Under the pieces are notes generated by a model that was not told the origin of the DNA, ran no database searches, and saw only the letters and a program-made list of their open reading frames with translations. From positions 2,232,001-2,296,000 of the forward strand of contig NZ_JAHHDS010000003.1 of assembly GCF_019739195.1 (NCBI RefSeq): DNA of 64,000 nt. The letters are read 5' to 3'. This document shows positions 21,499 through 29,778 of this stretch, piece after piece. This DNA comes from Microcella sp. (GTDB lineage Bacteria; Actinomycetota; Actinomycetes; Actinomycetales; Microbacteriaceae). Each line of letters opens with the position of its first letter. The first letter of the stretch is position 1. A program made the position numbers and the translations under genes.

Positions 21499-22056
21499 CT
21501 AAGCGCGACGACCCTCCAAGAATTTCGCGACCAGTGACTCGAGATCATTCGTCAGCATCACGCCCGGCTGCGCTTCGGCCAGCAGTCGCTTCAGGAAGAT
21601 CGGGCCGAGCAGTTCTGCGAGCTCAGTGTGAGGTTCGTCACCGCCGAGGGCTCCCGCCCGCTGGTGGTGCTCGATCACGCGCGCGAGCTGGTTGATCGCG
21701 ATGAGCGGTGACGGCGCGAGCGCTGCGAGACCTTCGACGCCCGGTGCGAACCTCAAGAAGTCGATGATGATCGCGGCGTTGCGAGCGATCATGCCGTCGT
21801 AGGCAGTAGCTACGGCGAGGAGATCGGCCTCAACATCGCCCGAGAGAGTCGGGGCGCTATCGCGGAGGCTGGAGGCTTCCCGAACCATCGCCGCCGCGAA
21901 CATGCCTGCTTTGTCGCCGAATCGACGGAAGAGCGTCACCTCTCCGATGCCGGCCCGACGGGCGATCTCGGCGGTCGTGGACGCCTCGTAGCCTCGTTCG
22001 CGCCAGACGTCGAGCACGGCGTCGAGTATGCGATCAGCAGGCACCGGGGCGGGCAT
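21499..22056 (-). CDS. TetR-family transcriptional regulator
   Basis: 185 residues. The N-terminal helix-turn-helix (residues 7-53; STTAEIARRAGIGEVTLFRRFGDK) is followed by an all-helical ligand domain. I chose ATG 22056 with AGGAG upstream; the frame is open a further 27 codons through the operator region. It is divergent from the FAD monooxygenase at 22170, and a 30-bp palindrome lies between. Its likely role is to repress both genes until a substrate-like ligand binds. Confidence 0.92.
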   Translation of the reverse strand: MPAPVPADRILDAVLDVWRERGYEASTTAEIARRAGIGEVTLFRRFGDKAGMFAAAMVREASSLRDSAPTLSGDVEADLLAVATAYDGMIARNAAIIIDFLRFAPGVEGLAALAPSPLIAINQLARVIEHHQRAGALGGDEPHTELAELLGPIFLKRLLAEAQPGVMLTNDLESLVAKFLEGRRA

Positions 22057-22112
22057 CGCGTCTCCTCTCGAGTCGAATGACGCTACCAGCGCTTGACGAT
22101 CGCACCGACTTC

Positions 22113-22142
22113 CACTATTGATAGTAGTCACTATCAATAGTG
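22113..22142. promoter_or_regulatory. 30-bp palindromic operator, TetR/monooxygenase intergenic
   Basis: CACTATTGATAGT is repeated as its exact complement after a 4-bp AGTC spacer: 13-bp perfect half-sites, AT-rich in otherwise GC-rich DNA. A TTGACG hexamer at 22093-22098 is followed 17 bp later by TATTGA inside the left half-site, so repressor binding would cover a promoter for the rightward gene. Confidence 0.85.
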
Positions 22143-22169
22143 ACTCCGACAGGAGAGTCAGGACGCATC

Positions 22170-23291
22170 ATGGTCACCTCGGTCGACAACTCCGACGGCA
22201 TCACGCTCGACACCTTGGTCATCGGCGCCGGGCCCGTCGGCCTCGCGGCGGCACTCTTCCTCGCCGACCGAGGCCGTACAGTGCGCATCATCGACAAACG
22301 GCTCGAACCGTCCCCGCACTCGAAGGCGTTCGGCGTCAACGCGCGCACGCTCGAGCTGCTCGCCGCCTCGGGAGTCACCGACGCCTTCCTGCAGAACGGT
22401 CGGCGACTCGAACGCATCTCGTTGCATCGACACGACGAGATTCTCGCCACTCTGAACCTGTCAGAAGTCGAACACGCTTTTCCATTCCTGTGCGTGCAGG
22501 GTCAGGCGCACTCTGAGCGGTTGCTGACTGACGCATTGAGGGCGCGGTCGATCGCCATCGAGCGCGGCCTCGAGTTGACCTCGCTCGTGAACGAGTCAGA
22601 GGGCGTGACGGCGACGGTGTCGACCGGGGCAGTCGACACGACCATTCGCGCTCGCACTGTGTTCGCTGCTGATGGAGCGTCGAGCACCGCGCGCGACCTG
22701 TTGGGCATCGACTTCACAGGAATCAGCTATCCCGAGAAGTGGCGGCTCTACGACGTCGAGCTCGCGGGCCCGCTCGATGCCGATGACGCGCACATCATGC
22801 TGCTCGACGACGGGGGCATGTTCGTCGTGCGTCACGAGGACACCATGTGGCGAGTGCTCGGTAGCGGACGTGATTTGCTGGGATCGCTGCCGGCGGGAAC
22901 GACGGTCGGGAGCATCCACTGGGAATCTGAGTTCGAGATCGCGAATCGTGTAGCGACCCGGTTCAGCGACGGCGAGATCTACCTCGGTGGAGACGCGGCC
23001 CACGTGCATGCGGGCATCGGCGCTCGCGGTATGAACCTCGGCATCGAAGACGCCTTCGTTTTCGCGCGCATGCTGGACGAGGGTCGACTTCACGAGTACG
23101 ACGCGACCCGCAGTGCTGTTGTGAAGAAAGTCGTGGCTCAGATCACGCACATGATGATGGTGCCGCGGTCGACGACCATTCCCGGCCGACTCGCGCGCAC
23201 GTTTCCCGGGATCATCCGCACAATGGTGCCCCGCCTGCGCCATCGAGTGCAGCCGTGGCTGCTCGGTCTTGACCACTCGATCGACGAGTGA
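22170..23291 (+). CDS. FAD-dependent aromatic-type monooxygenase
   Basis: 373 residues, para-hydroxybenzoate hydroxylase-like flavoprotein. Motifs are GAGPVGLAAALFLADRG (FAD ADP-binding, near residue 20), the conserved DG pattern VFAADGASSTARDLLG (FAD and NADPH contact), and the GD motif YLGGDAAHVHAGIGARGMN. It lacks the extra C-terminal thioredoxin-like domain of larger phenol hydroxylases. The substrate is unknown. I chose ATG 22170 with AGGAC upstream, because the GTG at 22140 lies inside the operator. The TetR gene is its likely regulator. Confidence 0.88.
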   Translation: MVTSVDNSDGITLDTLVIGAGPVGLAAALFLADRGRTVRIIDKRLEPSPHSKAFGVNARTLELLAASGVTDAFLQNGRRLERISLHRHDEILATLNLSEVEHAFPFLCVQGQAHSERLLTDALRARSIAIERGLELTSLVNESEGVTATVSTGAVDTTIRARTVFAADGASSTARDLLGIDFTGISYPEKWRLYDVELAGPLDADDAHIMLLDDGGMFVVRHEDTMWRVLGSGRDLLGSLPAGTTVGSIHWESEFEIANRVATRFSDGEIYLGGDAAHVHAGIGARGMNLGIEDAFVFARMLDEGRLHEYDATRSAVVKKVVAQITHMMMVPRSTTIPGRLARTFPGIIRTMVPRLRHRVQPWLLGLDHSIDE

Positions 23292-23342
23292 GCGGCCGGT
23301 TGGGCATCCCGCTGCATACCCCCGCGTCTCGAATGATCGCGC

Positions 23343-24506
23343 TCAGCGCGGGCTGAGCCCCAGCTTGCGGCCCGCGAGCCCTCGGCCGCGCTGCGCCAGG
23401 TGCTCTGCCAGGGCGACGATCGCGTCGCCGGCCGGGTCGCCCGCGGGGTCGCCAGCAGTGTCGCGTGATGCAGCCAGCGATTGCAGCACGATCGGCTCGC
23501 CCGCGTCACCGCCCTCGCGCAGCGCCACACTCAGCGGAATCTGCGCGAGCAGCGGCACATCGAGCCGCTCAGCCGTCGCGGCCCCACCCCCGGAGCCGAA
23601 GAGTTCCACCACGCTGCCGTCTGGCTGCACCAGCCCCGCCATGTTCTCGACGACACCGATGACCGACTGACCGGTCTGGCGCGCCACGAGCGCTGAACGC
23701 TCGGCGACATCGGCTGCGGCGTTCTGCGGCGTCGTGACGACGAGCACGTCGGCGTGCGGCAGCAGCTGCCCGAGTGAGATCGCGACATCCCCCGTGCCGG
23801 GCGGCAGGTCGAGCAGCAGCACGTCGAGGTCGCCGAAGTACACGTCGGTGAGAAACTGCTGCACGGTGCGGTGCAGCATGGGTCCGCGCCACGAGACCGC
23901 CGTGTGAGCATCCACGAACATGCCGATCGAGATCACGGCCACGCCGTGAGCGCGCGGCGGCATCATCATCTCGCCGACGCGCGTGGGTTTCGCGTCGGCG
24001 ATGCCGAGCAGCCCCGGAATCGAGAAACCGAACACATCGGCATCGATGAGCCCGACCCGCAGCCCTCTCGCAGCGAGGGCGACGGCGAGGTTGGCGGTGA
24101 CGGTCGACTTGCCGACGCCGCCCTTTCCGCTGGTCACGGCGATCACGCGCGTGAGCGACTCAGCCGTGAACGGGTGGCCCGTGGGCCGGTCGCCCCGCAG
24201 GCGCGCGATGAGGGCGTCGCGAGTGGCGGCATCCATCACGCCAACGTCGACCGTGACCTCGGAAACCCCCTCGACACCGGATGCTGCGGCTCGCACGTCG
24301 CGCTCGATCGCGGTCGCGGCGGGGCAGCCCACAATCGTCAGCCGCAGGTCGACGGTGATGCGGTCTCCCTGCGCGCTGACGCGCGGCACCATGTCGAGCT
24401 CGGTGATCGGGCGCCGGATCTCAGGGTCGATCACGCGGGCGAGCGCGCGGCGCACCTCGACCGCGAGCGCTCCGCCCTCATCGACGCGCGAATTCTCGGC
24501 CGCCAT
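23343..24506 (-). CDS. mrp: Mrp/NBP35-family iron-sulfur carrier ATPase
   Basis: 387 residues. The N-terminal FSCA/DUF59 domain (about 10-95) is followed by a deviant Walker A P-loop, VTSGKGGVGKSTVTANLA, near residue 128. LLLDLPPGTGD is the Walker B region. Family members assemble and deliver Fe-S clusters. The usual C-terminal CxxC is not present where expected: the segment reads GLVQPDGSVVELFGSGGG, as I recall for some other actinobacterial Mrp proteins. The ATG overlaps the stop of the DUF1003 gene by 1 bp. Confidence 0.92.
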   Translation of the reverse strand: MAAENSRVDEGGALAVEVRRALARVIDPEIRRPITELDMVPRVSAQGDRITVDLRLTIVGCPAATAIERDVRAAASGVEGVSEVTVDVGVMDAATRDALIARLRGDRPTGHPFTAESLTRVIAVTSGKGGVGKSTVTANLAVALAARGLRVGLIDADVFGFSIPGLLGIADAKPTRVGEMMMPPRAHGVAVISIGMFVDAHTAVSWRGPMLHRTVQQFLTDVYFGDLDVLLLDLPPGTGDVAISLGQLLPHADVLVVTTPQNAAADVAERSALVARQTGQSVIGVVENMAGLVQPDGSVVELFGSGGGAATAERLDVPLLAQIPLSVALREGGDAGEPIVLQSLAASRDTAGDPAGDPAGDAIVALAEHLAQRGRGLAGRKLGLSPR

Positions 24507-25081
24507 CAGTCGCGCGCGTTGCGGTCGTGGTCGTCGCGCGCGACGGCTTCGACTTCGGCGTCGCTCGCGTCGTCGCGACGGTCGAGCTCGTCGAGCAGGG
24601 CGCGCAGCTCAGTGCGCAAGAACTCTTTCGTCGCCACGTCTTTCATGGCGAGGCGCAGGGCGACGACCTCGCGGGCGAGGTACTCGGTGTCGGCGAGGTT
24701 GCGCTCAGCTCGCTGGCGGTCTTGCTCGATCTGCACGCGGTCGCGGTCGTCTTGGCGATTCTGCGCCAGCAGGATCATGGGCGCAGCGTACGAGGCCTGC
24801 AGCGACAAGATCAGGGTGAGCAGGGTGAAGTTGAGCGCCCGTGGGTCCCACTGAGCTTCGACGGGGGCTAGCGAGTTGTACGTCAGCCAGACGATGACGA
24901 ACACCGACATGCCGACGAGGAACCACGGGGTGCCCATTCCGCGCGCGAAGGCCTCGGAGAACCGACCCATGCGGTCGCGGCTGCCCACCCGTCGCGGAAG
25001 GAGCCCCGTGCGCATGCCCTTGGGTGCATCGAGCCTCGTCTCACCGCGACGCTGACCGGGCCGAGCGTCACGCCGAGCCAT
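24506..25081 (-). CDS. DUF1003 membrane protein
   Basis: 191 residues. An Arg-rich N-terminus (about 50 residues) is followed by two membrane helices, around FLVGMSVFVIVWLTYN and TLLTLILSLQASYAAPMILL, with the DUF1003 motif LAQNRQDDRDR right after. A charged coiled-coil tail follows. I chose ATG 25081, which overlaps the end of the MgtE/CBS gene. Synteny with mrp and the MgtE-like gene is conserved in actinobacteria; function is unknown. Confidence 0.88.
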   Translation of the reverse strand: MARRDARPGQRRGETRLDAPKGMRTGLLPRRVGSRDRMGRFSEAFARGMGTPWFLVGMSVFVIVWLTYNSLAPVEAQWDPRALNFTLLTLILSLQASYAAPMILLAQNRQDDRDRVQIEQDRQRAERNLADTEYLAREVVALRLAMKDVATKEFLRTELRALLDELDRRDDASDAEVEAVARDDHDRNARD

Positions 25082-26375
25082 GTGCGGCCTTTCGGGCGGC
25101 AACGGCCCCGCGGCGACGGATCGCCATAGGGGCAGGAGCATCGGTGTCAGCGCTGCGCCAGTCGTCGGGCAGCAGGTAGTCGAGCACGTCGTCGATCGTC
25201 ACGACGCCGACCAGGCGGTGCGTCTCGTCGACAACGGGCAATGAGACGAGGTCGTAGCTCGCGAGGCGGCGCGAGACTTCGGCGGCCGAGGTTTCGGGAG
25301 TGACGGGCTCGACACTCTGGTCGAGAATCGTGCCGAGGCGTTCGTGCGGCGGGTAGCGGAGCATCCGTTGAAAATGCACCATACCGAGAAAGCGACCGGT
25401 CGGTGGCTCGTAGGGCGGCAGTGTGACGCAGATCGCCGCACCGATGGCGGGGGCGAGTTCATGACGTCGGATGAGGGCGAGGCCCTCGGCGACGGTCGAG
25501 TCGGCCGAGACGATGATGGGCTCGGTCGTCATGAGGCCGCCCGCGGTGTCGGCGTCGTACGAGAGCAAGAAGCGCACGTCGCTGGCTTCTTCGGGCTCCA
25601 TGAGGTCGAGCAGGGCCTCGCCGCGCTTGGTCGGCAGCTGGGCGATGAGGTCGGCGGCGTCGTCGGGCTCCATCTGGTCGAGCACGTCGGCGGCACGCTC
25701 GTCGTCGAGGCGGGAGAGCAGCAGCACCTGGTCGCTCTCGGGCATCTCTTCGAGGGCGTCGGCGAGGCGGTCGTCAGAGAGTTCTTCAGCGACTTCGAGA
25801 CGGCGCGACTCGGGCAGTTCGAGCAGCGAGGTGGCCAGGTCGGCGGGCAGGAGGTCGTTGTAGGCGGCGACGAGCTGCTCGGCGCTCTGCGGTGCGTTGC
25901 TGACGTCTTCGACGACATCGATCCAGCGCACGAATACGGTCTGGCCCTTGGTGAACGGTGTGGGCACGGTGCGAGGCTTGCGCACGAAGAGCTGATCGAC
26001 GGCCCACTCACCGGGCCCCGACTCGGTGATGGCGACGTCTTCGATGATCGCAGGGCCGCCGTTGGCTCCGCTCAGCGTGACTTTGCGTCCGACGAGTTCG
26101 GCGAGCACGCGCACTTCGCCGCCGCGCTGCTCGAAGCGGCGCAGGTTGATGAGGCCAGTGGTGATGACTTGGCCGCTCGCCATGCTCGTGACGCGGCCGA
26201 TCGAGAGAAAGACGCGTCGGCGACCGGGAACCTCCACGATGAGGCCGACGACTCGGGGCGACTCGGTGCGGCGGTAGACCACGAGAACGTCGCGCACTCG
26301 ACCCACGCGGTCGCCCGCGGGGTCGAAGACGGCGCAGCCGGCCAGGCGCGCGACGAAGACTCGGGAGGTGCTCAC
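25068..26375 (-). CDS. PRC-barrel / MgtE N-domain / CBS protein without membrane domain
   Basis: 435 residues. The N-terminal PRC-barrel-like region covers about 1-75 (FVARLAGCAVFDPAGDRVGRVRDVLVVYR). An MgtE intracellular N domain follows, about 165-275, with repeated LLSRLDDERAADVLDQM-type helices. Two CBS motifs cover about 285-405. The membrane part of true MgtE Mg2+ channels is absent, so it is not a transporter by itself. A role as a soluble Mg2+ or nucleotide sensor, perhaps with the overlapping DUF1003 membrane protein, is inference. The start is GTG 26375. Confidence 0.85.
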   Translation of the reverse strand: MSTSRVFVARLAGCAVFDPAGDRVGRVRDVLVVYRRTESPRVVGLIVEVPGRRRVFLSIGRVTSMASGQVITTGLINLRRFEQRGGEVRVLAELVGRKVTLSGANGGPAIIEDVAITESGPGEWAVDQLFVRKPRTVPTPFTKGQTVFVRWIDVVEDVSNAPQSAEQLVAAYNDLLPADLATSLLELPESRRLEVAEELSDDRLADALEEMPESDQVLLLSRLDDERAADVLDQMEPDDAADLIAQLPTKRGEALLDLMEPEEASDVRFLLSYDADTAGGLMTTEPIIVSADSTVAEGLALIRRHELAPAIGAAICVTLPPYEPPTGRFLGMVHFQRMLRYPPHERLGTILDQSVEPVTPETSAAEVSRRLASYDLVSLPVVDETHRLVGVVTIDDVLDYLLPDDWRSADTDAPAPMAIRRRGAVAARKAAHGSA

Positions 26376-26411
26376 GGCTAAACCTTATCGCCGGGCTGTC
26401 AGAATGGGCTG

Positions 26412-27026
26412 GTGAGCAATCAGAGCCCCTTCGGTCGACGCGGTAGCGCACAGTTGACCGTGCCACGAGGCGATGTGCTCGGAGAGTACGACACTTACGC
26501 GGAGGCGCAGAAGGTCGTCGACAAGCTCGCGAAGGCCGATTTTGCGGTGAAGGGACTCGCGATCGTAGGCAGTGATCTGACCACGGTTGAGCGCATCACG
26601 GGGCGGCTCAGCTATGGTCGTGCGGCGCTCGCTGGTGCGGGCAGTGGTGCGTGGCTGGGGCTGTTCGTCGGGCTGGTGCTGTTCTTGTTCTCGCCCGCGC
26701 CTGAGTTCTCGTTCATTCTGGCTCCTGCCCTCATCGGAGCAGGTTTCGGCATGACCTTCGGCATTGCGTCGTATGCGATCAACCGTCGTCGTCGTGATTT
26801 TTCGTCGACGCACCAAGTGCTCGCGGGCAGCTATCGCATCATCATCGACCCGAACCAGACCGCGCGGGCACGTCAGGTGCTGACAGGGTCGACGTGGCCG
26901 CCGGTGGACGCCGAACCCGCCGCGGAGAAGCCCAACGAGCCCGTGGCCGAGAAGCCCAACGAGCCCGTGGCCGAGAAGCCCAACGAGCCCGTGGCCGAGA
27001 AGCCCGAGAGCTCGCCTCAGCCATAG
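26412..27026 (+). CDS. General stress protein-like membrane protein with repeat tail
   Basis: 204 residues. The N-terminal 'general stress protein' domain begins near GEYDTYAEAQKVVDKLAKAD, with two membrane helices (about 75-120) and a second half-domain. The tail contains EKPNEPVA three times plus a partial copy, encoded by exact 24-bp repeats. The start is GTG 26412, 36 bp from the divergent MgtE-like gene. The gene ends close to the 3' end of the disrupted HNH gene. Confidence 0.8.
   Translation: MSNQSPFGRRGSAQLTVPRGDVLGEYDTYAEAQKVVDKLAKADFAVKGLAIVGSDLTTVERITGRLSYGRAALAGAGSGAWLGLFVGLVLFLFSPAPEFSFILAPALIGAGFGMTFGIASYAINRRRRDFSSTHQVLAGSYRIIIDPNQTARARQVLTGSTWPPVDAEPAAEKPNEPVAEKPNEPVAEKPNEPVAEKPESSPQP
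26931..27002 (+). repeat. Three exact 24-bp tandem repeats in stress-protein tail
   Basis: The unit starts cccaacgagcccgtggcc and encodes PNEPVAEK. Three identical copies occur (26931-26954, 26955-26978, 26979-27002), preceded and followed by partial matches. In-frame expansion or contraction would vary the tail length. Confidence 0.95.
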
Positions 27027-27346
27027 GCAGCACTCACTGTCGCAACTCTGTCAACTCGCGAGGGCGCGTTGCCACTCGCGACTGCGACTGGGCATGGATT
27101 GGGGTCGCCGCGCGGCATCGATCGACTCGGGTGGCACGAGCTCGAACCCCGGCGGTTCGCCCGTGCGGACGATGCGCCAGTCTTGTTCGTGCAGCAGCAT
27201 GTGGTGATGGCGGCAGAGCAGGATTCCGGCGTCGACATCAGTTCGGCCGCGATCTCGCTGCCATTCGTCGATGTGGTGCGCTTTGGGCTTGCCCGGGTTT
27301 GACGGACATCGTGACAGCGACCTATTGGTCGCGGGAAGGTGTTCTC

Positions 27347-27628
27347 ATGGCTCGGGAGTTTTCGCAGGAGTTCAAGGATCAAGTCGTCGAGCTCTATCGG
27401 CGCGGTCGAACGTTCAAGGACCTCGCGAGGGAGTTCGACCTGTCGGCCACGACCATCTCGAACTGGGTGAGAGTGGCCGACAAGAAATCTGCGCAGCCGC
27501 CACCCGGGGAGCCGCCGGAATCGGATAAGGCCAAAGTTGCCCGGCTCGAGCGGGAGCTCGCAGAACGCAATGAGGAGTTAGAGGTTCTGGGAAAAGCATT
27601 GGCCTTCTTCGCCAGGCGACACCGATAG
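27347..27628 (+). CDS. IS3-family transposase OrfA
   Basis: 93 residues. A helix-turn-helix (EFSQEFKDQVVELYRRGRTF ... FDLSATTISNWVR) binds the terminal repeats, and a leucine-zipper coiled coil (ARLERELAERNEELEVLGKA) follows. ATG 27347 lies 63 bp inside the IS, with GGAAGG upstream. The AAAAG slippery stretch at 27592-27596 allows -1 shifting into the orfB frame to give the OrfAB transposase. Confidence 0.92.
   Translation: MAREFSQEFKDQVVELYRRGRTFKDLAREFDLSATTISNWVRVADKKSAQPPPGEPPESDKAKVARLERELAERNEELEVLGKALAFFARRHR
27592..27596 (+). promoter_or_regulatory. Putative -1 programmed frameshift site
   Basis: AAAAG in the orfA frame (GGA AAA GCA). A -1 slip gives the orfB frame, which is open from here to 28482 and joins ELEVLGK to SIGLLRQATPIEIYRW. 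Confidence 0.65.
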
Positions 27629-27684
27629 AGATCTATCGGTGGATCGCGGCGGAGAAGGCAAGAGCTCCTTCTCGACGCGTCACG

Positions 27685-28482
27685 ATGCTGTGTCGCGTGC
27701 TCGGGGTCTCCCGTTCGGGCTACTACGACTGGATCTCTCGCGGCCCGAGTCGGCATGATCTCGAGGATGCCGCCGCGCTGGAGAAGATCGAGGCGATTCA
27801 CGCCGACTTTCCCTATTACGGAGCTCCGCGCATGCATCAAGCTTTGCTGTTGCAGGGGATGCGGATCGGCCGGCATCGGGTGGCGAGATTGCTCCGTGAG
27901 AACGGCCTGCACGCGCGTCGCGGGCGCATCGGAACCCGCAAACGCTCTGTTCCAACGGTGAGACGGGTCGAGATCATCGACGTCGTGCAACGCCACTTCG
28001 TTGCCGCAGCAGCGAACCGGTTGTGGTTCACCGACCTCACGATGATTCGCACCGGGGAAGGGTGGCTGCACGCCGCCGTCGTGCTCGATGCGTTCAATCG
28101 GGAAGTGATCTCTTGGGCCACGGATTCGAAGGAGGCTCCCGGGACGGTCATGACCGCCTTGCGAGAGGCAATCAAGATCCGCCAACCATCGCCGGGATGC
28201 GTCATCCACTCGGACCGCGGATACCAGTTCACATCCCACGACTGGATCAACCTCGCTGCTGAACACTCGATGACAGTCTCGATCGGGGAGCGAAAGGATC
28301 CACGCGACAACGCCGTGATGGAATCCTGGTTCGCTTCAATGAAGAACGAAGAGCTCTATCCCGTCGGGCAGCCCGCTACGCGGGCCAATGCGAGGGCGAG
28401 GCTATTCGGCTATATCTGGTCCTACAACAACCACAGGTTGCATTCCAGCCTTGGTTACAAGTCGCCGATCCACTACAACTGA
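27685..28482 (+). CDS. IS3-family transposase OrfB (DDE integrase domain)
   Basis: 265 residues from ATG 27685; the frame is open back to the frameshift site near 27595. The rve integrase core has catalytic residues D117 (LWFTDLTMI), D177 (VIHSDRGYQ) and E213 (AVMESWFAS), giving D-59-D-35-E, exactly the IS3 pattern. It catalyses strand transfer as part of OrfAB. The C-terminus YNNHRLHSSLGYKSP is typical. The IS right end starts 18 bp after the stop. Confidence 0.94.
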   Translation: MLCRVLGVSRSGYYDWISRGPSRHDLEDAAALEKIEAIHADFPYYGAPRMHQALLLQGMRIGRHRVARLLRENGLHARRGRIGTRKRSVPTVRRVEIIDVVQRHFVAAAANRLWFTDLTMIRTGEGWLHAAVVLDAFNREVISWATDSKEAPGTVMTALREAIKIRQPSPGCVIHSDRGYQFTSHDWINLAAEHSMTVSIGERKDPRDNAVMESWFASMKNEELYPVGQPATRANARARLFGYIWSYNNHRLHSSLGYKSPIHYN

Positions 28483-29352
28483 AGCTGCAAACGGCAACCG
28501 TCCGTCAAACCCGGGCAAGCCCACTTCGCACCAGCTCGGCGGGCGCTCGCAACCGGGCCAGCGGCACCCGCCGTCGCGCGCTGCGAGTGCCATGCGCTGT
28601 CGGGTGGTGAAGAGCCTCTGCGATCTGCCCACATCGAGCGGCTGCCCGGTCGAGCTGATGAGAATCGGCGTCTGGGTGCCGCCGCAAAGCAGGCGCTGCA
28701 CGGTCGGAAGCGCAACTACTGTGCCGTGGGGCTGCCCGACTGCGGGCTCGAGAGACCCCGAACCGTGGCCTTGGGTCAGGTCGCGAGCGGTGACGAGCAC
28801 CCGCACGCTCGGGCCACCGGTGCCGATCATCATGCTCGAGTCGATATCGGCCCCTGCGATGAGGAGGTGCAGGAGCGCATCTGAGGCGTATTGCTCAGGG
28901 GTGCGGTCATCGTTGGCGATGCGTGCAGCCTTCTCGATCTCTGCGGGGTCGGTGAACTGCACGGTGCGACGATTCGGCGAGATCGCCCGGTCGACGAGTT
29001 CGCGCACCTGGGCGGCTGACTCGGGGTCGAGCACCCAGGTTGCCCGGGTCATGCCGTCGGGCTGCATGAACAGGCGGAACGAGCGCGCCTCGCGCTGCTC
29101 GCGCTCGCGGTCGGCGATGACCTCGACGTCGAGGTTCTCGCGCAGGGAGCGCGCGAGTCGGTGCAGGCGGTCGACATCGAGCAGCGCTGACGACTCGACG
29201 AGCTGCGTGCACACGACGAGCAGGTCGTCGGCCGAGATGCGATCGGTCGGCTCGCCGAGCGCCGAGCGAACGGCGTCGAGAGCGGCCGCACTCATGGCCC
29301 CCGCGCGCACCGCCGTGATCGCCGGCTCGAGGTAGGTGGGCGCTGGCGGCAC

Positions 29353-29382
29353 CGTGCCGCCCACGCCCACGCCCACGCCCAC
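29353..29382 (-). repeat. Hexanucleotide tandem repeat in DUF222 gene
   Basis: Four tandem GTGGGC/GCCCAC units encode alternating Val-Gly (GVGVGVGVGG) between two parts of the DUF222 domain. It is a simple-sequence repeat, likely length-variable. Confidence 0.8.
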
Positions 29383-29778
29383 GCCGTCGGCCGAGGCTTC
29401 GCCCGACTCGTCAGAGGAATCGGTCGCGTTCTCGAAGGCGACGAGCAGTCGGCCGGCGTTCACCGCGGTCACAGCGTCGCGACGGGATTCACCGGTCGTC
29501 ACGCGCACGAGCTCTTCGACCGTGCGGTGCCCGAGGCGCTGCGCGAGTCCGTCGTGGGCGAGCTCGGGGTGCGAGCGGCGGGCGAGCTCGCCGGCGATGA
29601 GGGCCGTGCGGGCATCGACAAGGCGGCGCGCGAGCGCCCCCAGGTCGGTCAACGACAGCAGGTCGTCGTCATCGAGCACTCGAAGATCGCTCGCGACGAT
29701 CGGCGCGCGCTCGAGCTCGGCCACGACACTGGCGAGGTGCTCAAGCGGGCTGGATGATGACATACCTCGATGATTCCA

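Larger units (their letters stand above)
27281..28526 (+). mobile_element. IS3-family insertion sequence, intact, with CTT target duplication
   Basis: The element spans 27284-28523 (1,240 bp). It has perfect 24-bp terminal inverted repeats starting TGGGCTTGCCCGGG (27284-27307 and, complemented, 28500-28523). A 3-bp direct repeat CTT flanks it (27281-27283, 28524-28526). It carries orfA and orfB in -1 phase with an AAAAG slippery site. Ends of the TG...CA type, a 3-bp duplication and DDE spacing all fit the IS3 family. Both reading frames are undamaged, so it may be active. Confidence 0.95.
27051..29763 (-). pseudogene. DUF222/HNH endonuclease (13E12-type) split by an IS3 element
   Basis: The 5' part (29763 back to 28524) encodes a DUF222 domain and the start of the HNH nuclease (RDGGCRWPGCERPPSWCE). 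The 3' part (27283 back to 27051) resumes with AHHIDEWQRDRGRTDV and CRHHHMLLHEQDW, then a stop at 27051. Removing the 1,240-bp IS and one CTT target copy restores a continuous 489-codon frame reading WCE-A-HHIDEW. The start is ATG 29763; an in-frame opening to 29997 runs through the SOS box and is not coding. As it stands the HNH catalytic half is lost. The frame also has a GVGVGVG hexanucleotide run. Confidence 0.93.

Noticed and set aside
26894-27346. A long N-terminal extension of the IS OrfA frame
   Set aside because: It begins in the stress-protein tail and crosses the IS left end; OrfA starts at ATG 27347 with its helix-turn-helix.
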